From Sporodiniella umbellata (taxonomy: Eukaryota > Mucoromycota > Mucoromycetes > Mucorales > Rhizopodaceae), in assembly GCA_025677835.1 (NCBI GenBank), contig JAIXMR010000013.1, positions 1-64,000 of the forward strand: 64,000 nucleotides of DNA, given 5' to 3'. Below the pieces are notes generated by a model that worked only from the letters and a program-made list of their open reading frames with translations, had not been told where the DNA came from and searched no databases. How positions within the stretch are numbered: position 1 is the stretch's first letter; each line of letters opens with the position of its first letter. Made by a program: the position numbers and the translations under genes. Shown in pieces: positions 57,301 to 64,000 of this stretch.

Positions 57301-58474
57301 TCGTTGCGTAAATATTATCACTTTTGACGCCATTTTCACTACCTTTTTTTTTTTTTGGTTGATTTTGTTTTTGTTTGAATACTACTTCTATTACTTTTTT
57401 AATTATGTCTGTCAGTGCTGGTTGTGTTAAAGACTTCAAGCTTTTTATAACCTTGATACAATGGCGTTTCAAAAGCTTTTAGAACTATAATTAAAAAATA
57501 AACTGAACGCGTTATTATGTCGTTACATTTCAATCGTCATATTTTTGACTATTTAGATCAAGTATAGGCTAAAGCTTCTTTTTGTGCAATGAAAGAGAAT
57601 TTGTTTAACTTTATTTAGTTTCAAGTTCCCTCAGTTTTCACAGGTAAAGACTTGTATGTTTGTATTCTATAAACATTAGTATAGGTTTTTCTTTTGTCAG
57701 ACAAAGCGCGTAATGCCCTTCAAGTCGTCAATAAAAACCACTAGCGAAATTAAGGAAAGACCTGAGAACAATGCCAGTGTTTCGATATAGGGCATATAGT
57801 GAGAGAAGGCTTTTTACTTTTTAGTATAAAAAAGATCCGCTTATTATACCGTTAATATTTTTTTGGGTAACTACGCTGATGATGATGGGACTATTGTACT
57901 ACAAGATTTACCTAATGTCCATAACTTGAAACGCCAGTAACACAGTTTTCTTTTTTTTTTTAAAAAAAAAAAAAGAAAAAAAGTCTCCAAAAAACAATTA
58001 AATCAACTGCCCAAACAATATATGGTGGGATTTTTTTTCCTTTTTTAAGGGAAAAAGGATATAACCGAGGAATCTAAAAAGACCGCGCCAAATGTCAGGA
58101 AAAACTACCCCAGAATTCAGTTTATCTATGACTCGGTATCGGAGTGAGAATAGAAAAAAAAGATAAGGTGCAAAATCGGATGCAAACATTGAGAGATAAG
58201 TAGGGCAAGATCATTTTTTTTTAAAAAAGTACTATAGTCAAGTAACACAGAAGCAATAAAACAATTTGTTTTGGGCAGAAACAGCTTTTTTTTTAGCATG
58301 ACACACCCAGACGAGCACCCAATGATAAGTAACCTAAGTCAGAAGTAGTAGCTACTTTGTGTCACAGCTTGTCTTCCTGTGAAAAAAAAAAAGTTTCATT
58401 TTCCCATAGCTTCGTCTTCTTTCTTTTCTTCATATTCTCCTTTCCTTTTTATTTTATTTTATTTAACTTTTAAG
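54337..58474. other. Long divergent spacer, AT-rich, without a supported gene
   Basis: About 4.1 kb between the iPGM start and the Fungal_trans gene. It contains several strong T(n)A(n) blocks (55646-55670, about 55751-55777, 57951-57974), a (TA)n run (56496-56515) and a T run near 57182. Frames at 54468-54785, 55989-56183, 56436-56645 and 57161-57472 lack recognisable protein features. The part 55930-57060 is somewhat less AT-rich and could be the worn remains of a mobile element, but I could not identify ends or a transposase. Confidence 0.45.
56496..56515. repeat. (TA)n microsatellite
   Basis: TA dinucleotide run of about 20 bases. Confidence 0.8.
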
Positions 58475-60868
58475 ATGCCTTTTGATACAACACATAGAAA
58501 CAATAAAAGAATTCGAGCCAATATTCCGCTATTTGATGAAAGCGAAGACAGCGATTGGTACAATACAACTTACAACATATTCAATCCTAGTGGCTCAGCA
58601 GGCTCTGCTGGGCACAATAACACTTGGGACAATAAGCACAATATCACAAAAAAATTTGAATTACCTGCCACAAGCTGTCCTAATAACGATTATATGCTAC
58701 CAAGTACACCCTTGACTGTTCCTATAGACATACCTTCCCCAATAAATGGCTCGGATTTTGAGGTTGGCAGTTTAGATAATACAACGTCGCCCTCTAGCTT
58801 CCAATGGCAGGACGACTATTTTAGTTGTTTGACCCCTCGTCCTTCAATATCAACTTCAAATGCTGCGCCTATTTCTTCCCCACCCTCTGAAAAATTTGAT
58901 TCATTCAATGGCCTTACTTCTGTAAGTCCTTTGGTTGCCGATGCACTGTCCAAAATTCAATTTTCCTATACTGAGAAAGGATTTAATTTGGCTGCTAAAA
59001 TATCAAACGCCACAGAGCTACGCTCTTTAATTGACGCTTTTAGTCACTTATGCTGTGAAGATACTGGCGAGACAAATAGTATCAACAACCAACAACCACA
59101 AATAGATAAAATGGTACTTTTTCGTAACAAAAGCAGTCAAACAAAGCCTGTAAACTACTTTGCTCCTACATCTGACCTCGGCCAGCCGCCAAAACTGCAC
59201 ATGCATTCCGGTTCCATTCAGAGTCTACAAGAAATTACAGATGCTTGTATTCACTGCTTTTTCAACTGCTCGGCTCGCTTTAAACCAATTATGAAGAAAG
59301 AAGAGTTTCTAAACTGGTATAAACACCAAGAAAGACCAACAGATACATTGATTGTAAACGCTTTATGCTCTTACGTATTTCGACACATGATCAGTCACCA
59401 CTTACCAGACGGTCTGGGACATTTTTTCAAAAACCAAGACAAAATACGAGAGCAAGAGGAGCATTTTTATAGCCGTGCTCGAGAGTGTCTTTCACAATCA
59501 TTTGATACCCCAGATAGATATACTATAATTGGTTTGCTCTTTATGAGTATCAGGGGCGAATCCTCTAAACGCCATCATTATATTGGCATGGCTGTATCTG
59601 CTCTTCATGAGCTGCAAATTTATCCGCGTATGGCAAGCGAAGATGTTGACTGTTATGACAAAGAGATTGATACAAGACTATGGTGGTTTGTTTGGGCTAT
59701 TGACTTCTATCTTTGGTCAGCTGGTGCGCCCAAAAATACACCTCAGCCTCGCTTTCCTGGAGAAATCGACCTCCCCCAGATATTTGAGCAAGACATTGAT
59801 GATACAGAAATAAGCGTTATTGGCTTTGTTCACTGTTTGACACTTTGGCGAATCCAAGCAGACATTGTGGCGGCCCTTTACAACACCGAAAACTCGGAGT
59901 TAACTGTGGAACAGTTAGCAATGTATGATAAGCGATTGTTTGATTTCCATAACGGTTTACCCAAGTATCTTCACCTCGGTAGTGGATTTGAGTATGGCTG
60001 CGGCGAACTGTTCGCTGCTTGTCTCCGTGTCAATATCGAATATAATGCCACTCTTATTATTCTTCACAAGCTGTTTATCCCTGAAATGCATGACTCTCGT
60101 CCCAGCCAATTTTCCTTAGAGTCACTCAACATCTGTCTCTCTACTGCCTTAGCTCAGCTCAGTACTATTAAAACCTGCAATATGGTAGAACTAGGTCGCT
60201 GTGCTTTTGATCGCGATGAGCTCTCTAGAGCTGCAGAAATTATTTCATTTGCTATGGACATCTATCACACTTGTGCTTCTCCAGAAGATCAAGCCAAAAT
60301 TGTTCAAGGGATTGAAATGGAAGATTTCAACCAAGGTCTTATAAAAGCACTTGACACTCTCACTAATACTGTTGAGTATCATTCTGGATCCAAAGGTTGT
60401 CAACAAATAGCTGATTGGATGCGAGTGGAAATCCGTAGACATCAATCAACAACGACCTATAGACACAAGGCAAAAGACGACACAACAGCAGTGAAACGAC
60501 CAGATTTTTTTCTCGCACATCTTAAGCCCCAAGCCACTTCATCTATACAAGAACAACATTCACCAGTAACGCCTAAGCAGCCAAAGCAAACCAAAACATC
60601 AAAACAACCTAAAAATGCCATTTCATTTCAAAACCAATTTAGTGTAAACTCAGTCTCTCCTTCCAATCTTTCACCTAGAAAGGCTTCCTTTTCATCTGCT
60701 CCATTACTCGTTCAATTTAACAATTATGTACCTTCAGAACCGAAAAGAACTAAACAAGAACAACAATCGCAATTCACTAGCAGCGCTAAAAGCCAAACAC
60801 GGTTTCGCTACTTTAACCCACGAAAAATGAACAAATTTCTTTTTATTGACGAACATCCTTCTATTTAA
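58475..60868 (+). CDS. Fungal_trans-domain regulator without a visible Zn2Cys6 cluster
   Basis: A single exon of 797 aa from the ATG at 58475. The upstream in-frame GTG at 58379 would only add a Lys/Phe-rich reading of the leader. After a Ser/Pro-rich N-terminus (about 1-150), the middle is a fungal-specific transcription factor homology domain: ITDACIHCFFNCSARFKPIM, FYSRARECLSQSFDTPDRYT, GMAVSALHELQIYP and DTRLWWFVWAIDFYLWSAG with the typical R-x-WW step. A Gln/Lys/Pro-rich tail follows. The N-terminal Zn2Cys6 DNA-binding cluster that normally precedes this domain is not present, and no C6-encoding exon is visible upstream. Basic clusters (NNKRIRAN; RRHQ...YRHK) are the only candidates for nuclear targeting. 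It may act through partners. AATAAA at 60922 follows. Confidence 0.82.
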   Translation: MPFDTTHRNNKRIRANIPLFDESEDSDWYNTTYNIFNPSGSAGSAGHNNTWDNKHNITKKFELPATSCPNNDYMLPSTPLTVPIDIPSPINGSDFEVGSLDNTTSPSSFQWQDDYFSCLTPRPSISTSNAAPISSPPSEKFDSFNGLTSVSPLVADALSKIQFSYTEKGFNLAAKISNATELRSLIDAFSHLCCEDTGETNSINNQQPQIDKMVLFRNKSSQTKPVNYFAPTSDLGQPPKLHMHSGSIQSLQEITDACIHCFFNCSARFKPIMKKEEFLNWYKHQERPTDTLIVNALCSYVFRHMISHHLPDGLGHFFKNQDKIREQEEHFYSRARECLSQSFDTPDRYTIIGLLFMSIRGESSKRHHYIGMAVSALHELQIYPRMASEDVDCYDKEIDTRLWWFVWAIDFYLWSAGAPKNTPQPRFPGEIDLPQIFEQDIDDTEISVIGFVHCLTLWRIQADIVAALYNTENSELTVEQLAMYDKRLFDFHNGLPKYLHLGSGFEYGCGELFAACLRVNIEYNATLIILHKLFIPEMHDSRPSQFSLESLNICLSTALAQLSTIKTCNMVELGRCAFDRDELSRAAEIISFAMDIYHTCASPEDQAKIVQGIEMEDFNQGLIKALDTLTNTVEYHSGSKGCQQIADWMRVEIRRHQSTTTYRHKAKDDTTAVKRPDFFLAHLKPQATSSIQEQHSPVTPKQPKQTKTSKQPKNAISFQNQFSVNSVSPSNLSPRKASFSSAPLLVQFNNYVPSEPKRTKQEQQSQFTSSAKSQTRFRYFNPRKMNKFLFIDEHPSI

Positions 60869-61697
60869 CGTACTATACTATTATCCTATATTGTAAATTA
60901 TGCTTTTATACTACTATTGTAAATAAAACTCAAATTCTTCTACCGAAAAAATAAAATAAAACTAAACAAACCCCACACAATACGAAGCTTGCAAAACAAA
61001 AACGTGCTTTTTTTTGGAATTGAAATATTTATATTTATATACAAATTTTGGATTCAATACCAATTTTTTTTTTTACGAATGGCACAGAATATAAGCTATA
61101 TATTGAGCCATTATACTGTTAATGAAACTTAAAGTTAGCCGTAAATAATTCAAGGCGACTTTTATATATGCATCTACTCAGTCACAGATTGGAGGCAGTG
61201 CGTCGCGTATTTTACTTTGCCTTTTACTGAAAAATTAGCGTCTTTGTTCTCAGCATCGATTTAAGTAACATATTTTTTATTTAAATTAGAGTAGTTTATC
61301 TTTTAATTATATCTTTATCAAACAAATTAATAACAAGCTGAATAATGACATATTGTATATACAAAAAAAAGAAACATAACAGCTCAAAAAGTGAATTGTA
61401 TACATTCCACAAACCACTATCAATACTGGGTTCAAACTTTCATCTAAAATTTTTTTAAAAAGTCATCCTATCTGTTAATAAAGGTAAATCAACGCTTACA
61501 ACGCAGCAAACATAAAATAAATAGGTAACTAGATTATATGCTAGCCTATATACATCTTATTATGCTATATTACTTATTTTCTGTCTCAAGTGTGGATAGC
61601 CATAAAAAAGAGAACAGGGAAGCCAAAGCGGAATTTTAAAAAAAAGAATGGCTGACCAGGGCAACTAGGTGTACCTTGTTTGCATCTTTTTTAAAAA
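60869..61697. other. Spacer and promoter of the SerRS gene
   Basis: About 830 AT-rich bases. A GGTTCAAAC sequence near 61430 recalls a tRNA T-loop, but no acceptor stem or anticodon arm pairs around it. Nothing else was found. Confidence 0.45.
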
Positions 61698-63215
61698 ATG
61701 CTAAGGTCATTACAAGTATACAACAAACAAGTTAGAAGAATAAGCCCTTTCATTGCACGTGTTCGCTATTACACCAATGCAGTGGAGGATGATACCCATA
61801 GAATACCCCCTATGCTTAAACTTCAATACTATGCCGAAAATGCAGACTCTATTGCTAACAATATGAGGTTAAGGAATTATGATCCAGACTGCATTTATAA
61901 TGTCAAGAATCTCTATGAAGAAAAAAGCAACTTACAAACAAAGGCCAACTCTTTTCGTGAGGCGCGTGATCAGGTGAATCAGTTCATTCGCTTAGCTAAA
62001 TCAAAACAAGAAAGAGATGAGCACATCAATAAAGCGAAACACTGGAAAGAGCAATTACGCCAGACTGAGGAAAAGCTACTCAAAGTAGAATCAGAGCTTA
62101 TAGGTCAAGCTCTTTTGGTCCCAAACGATACAGATCCTGAGACGCCAATAGGACCTGAAGACAATGCTAAGCTATTAAAGACAGTTGGAACACCAAGAAA
62201 CAACAACGATTTTCCCTTAAAAGATCATTTGACAATTGCAGAAAATCTAGACATGATCGATTTTGAGCAAGCTGCGCTAGTGACTGGATCTAAGTTTTAT
62301 TATTTGAAAAACGGTGGAGCGTGGCTAGAATTCGCTCTTACTCAATATGCAATGCATAAAGCTGCTTCAAAAGGGTTCACACCAGTTATAGCGCCAGATA
62401 TAGTTCGTACTTCTATTGCTTATAGCTGTGGATTTCAACCACGTAAAAAAGAATCTTCACAAATATATGATGTAACAACTCCAAGCACGATTAATACCAC
62501 AGCCCCCAGGCTTTCCTTAGTTGGGACTGCAGAAATTCCACTTGCAGGCATGTTTGCTCAAAAAACATTAAAAGAGGAGGAGCTTCCCAAGAAAATAGTT
62601 GGATTTAGCCATGCATTTAGAGCCGAAGCAGGGCATGGCTCAGCTGAAGAACGCGGGCTATACAGAGTCCACCAGTTTTCAAAAGTAGAGTTATTTACGG
62701 TAACAACGCCCAGTCAGAGCAAAGATATGCTTCAAGACCTTAGATCTTTACAGGAAGAAATGTTCGAGGAGTTAGGGTTGTGTTTTCGAGTATTAGATAT
62801 GCCTACTGAAGAGCTTGGAGCCAGTGCTTACAGAAAATACGACATTGAGGCTTGGATGCCTGGAAAAAATGGTTGGGGAGAGGTAAATCATACAGGATAT
62901 AATGATTATACATAGTTAATACTATGAATATAGATCTCATCCACGTCCAATTGTACAGACTATCAAACTCGCCGTTTAGACATGCGATATTTGTCTTCGG
63001 AATTTAAAGAGAACGTAGGACAAAAGGATGTACGGGTTCCTTGGCATATAAAGGAAAAATGGGTGGATTACTGTCATACTTTGAATGGTACAGCAATGGC
63101 TATTCCAAGAGTAATTATTGCGCTACTTGAGACACATCAAAGACATGACGGATCGGTTGAAATACCCGTAGTTCTTCGCAAGTGGATCCCAGGGGAGCTT
63201 GATGTCTTAAAATAA
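61698..63215 (+). CDS. Seryl-tRNA synthetase, mitochondrial type
   Basis: Two exons (61698-62882 and 62934-63215) with a 51-nt intron give 488 aa. The N-terminus (MLRSLQVYNKQVRRISPFI) is Arg/Ser-rich and free of acidic residues, like a mitochondrial presequence. The long helical arm of SerRS follows (about 65-145, KSNLQTKANSF...EEKLLKVESELIG). The class II core has VGTAEIPLAGM, motif 2 FRAEAGHG...LYRVHQFSKVE, the region joining at the intron (WGEISSTSNCTDYQTRRL, the usual E-x-S-S-x-S-N-C) and motif 3 NGTAMAIPRVIIALLETHQ. The enzyme charges tRNA-Ser. The presequence and AT-level of the gene favour an organellar rather than cytosolic form. AATAAA lies at 63309. Confidence 0.93.
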
Positions 63216-63523
63216 GAAAAAACAGAAAAACAAAAAGCAAGACTGTAAATAATTTGTACTACTAAAAGAACTGAAACCCAATACTATAGAGTCCAGGCTT
63301 TTTCTTCTAATAAACCGTTCAGGCTGATAAGTACTTACTGATTTAATGGTACACCGTTTTTGTTTATGTACTTGTATTGACTTTGCTTGAAAACAAATGC
63401 TGCGCTGTTTTGGGTTAATGTCTTTTTTTCTTTAGAAAAGCAAATGACAAAGAATACATATCAGATAGCGATTACTATTAATTTTATTATGATAGCCTTT
63501 TTTTATAAAAAAGAAAAAAGGGT
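63216..63523. other. Short convergent spacer
   Basis: About 310 bases between two convergent stop codons, containing AATAAA (63309-63314) for SerRS and T/A-rich runs near 63500. No gene. Confidence 0.45.
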
Positions 63524-64000
63524 CTAAAGCTCAGGCACAACACGGTCGCAACCGTAAGCGCTTCTGCCAGCATGACAGTCAGAATATGACTCGCAACTAA
63601 AAAAGCAATCAGTATTTAATTTTACGGAGAAGTTTTGTTTGTTTTACCATCTAATGCAGAAATCGGCTGTGCTGGGTTCAATGAGACTGACATAATAAGG
63701 GTAGCCTGCACAGCTAGATTTAGGGGGGGATCCCTTACCATGGTCATCATATTGCCCTCCTTCATCTTTAGGACTCAACTCATAAGCAGATATATCTAGA
63801 GTTCCACGCACTTGAACAAAACCAGCAGCTGAATTAGTTTGATATTTGGCATGTTTGATAAAGCCAGCAGGGAAAACGCCGGCGCCAGGAGCGTTAATGT
63901 TGGGCTTGGTACAGAAAGTAATAGCAGACTTTTCCGAGTTTGCAATAGCGTCAATGTCAAGCTTGCCATTGTTTTCTTTTCTGTTACCAGGGGAAGATGG
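63524..64000 (-). CDS. Secreted-type cysteine-rich protein, C-terminal part (runs off the window)
   Basis: Two minus-strand exons (64000-63648, continuing beyond the window, and 63596-63524) encode the last 141 aa. Features are TFCTKPNINAPGAGVFPAGF, a strand FVQVRGTLDISAYEL, GGQYDDHG, SCAGYPYYVSLIEPS and, across the 51-nt intron, CIRCCESYSDC followed by a terminal segment ending VVPEL. Eight cysteines in this part suggest disulfides and secretion. It matches, as I recall it, a widespread fungal family of small secreted proteins of unknown function, but the signal peptide lies outside the window. Codon use is C-rich, like the iPGM gene, hinting at high expression. Confidence 0.7.

Noticed and set aside
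58379..58474. Upstream in-frame GTG extension of the Fungal_trans gene
   Set aside because: It adds a Lys/Phe/Ser-rich reading of a pyrimidine-rich leader; the ATG at 58475 is the natural start.
61420..61445. tRNA-like GGTTCAAAC sequence
   Set aside because: No flanking acceptor stem, D-arm or anticodon arm could be paired around it.

Overview
The window looks like a stretch of nuclear chromosome from an early-diverging filamentous fungus, most likely Mucoromycota (Mucorales-like). The reasons are AT-rich spacers full of A and T runs, many short GT-AG introns (mostly 45-70 nt), and fungal markers: Bud6/Aip3, Brr6/Brl1, Nup188, a Sly41-type transporter, a Fungal_trans regulator and a SerRS with a mitochondrial presequence. 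No prokaryotic, viral, rRNA, tRNA or CRISPR feature was recognised. Exon joins were worked out by hand. For the intact multi-exon genes every join keeps frame, so most gene models are complete.

Layout. 1-9.5 kb: the 3' end of an unknown gene, an FHA-domain Ser/Thr kinase (Chk2/Rad53 type), a convergent RSPRY1-like SPRY-RING protein and a GSK3 kinase. 9.5-20.8 kb: a gene-poor stretch, a Sec12/PREB-like WD40 protein, a disordered orphan, an array of 2.7 near-identical 476-bp tandem units (17122-18402) and a 590-aa orphan resembling a lineage-specific family. 20.8-24.5 kb: AT-rich and almost empty, with one possible gene relic. 24.5-30.1 kb: a histidine-rich polytopic membrane protein, a LOG-family phosphoribohydrolase and Brr6/Brl1. 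30.5-39.5 kb: Nup188 (2012 aa), tail to tail with Brr6/Brl1, then a decayed or catalytically dead acyl-CoA synthetase. 41.5-51.7 kb: an allantoicase-ureidoglycolate lyase fusion, a C2H2 factor, Bud6, a small orphan and a Sly41-like transporter. 52.7-64 kb: cofactor-independent phosphoglycerate mutase, a Fungal_trans regulator without an evident zinc cluster, SerRS and the 3' part of a secreted-type cysteine-rich protein gene.

Most genes are unrelated housekeeping functions. The one neighbour pair with a shared role is Brr6/Brl1 and Nup188 (nuclear pore assembly and inner-ring scaffold). The features most worth a second look are the loss of the phosphothreonine-pocket residues plus an N-myristoylation motif in the FHA kinase, the loss of all core catalytic motifs in the acyl-CoA synthetase-like locus, the half-sized allantoicase module fused to ureidoglycolate lyase, the 476-bp tandem array, and self-complementary T(n)A(n) blocks that recur in spacers and introns.
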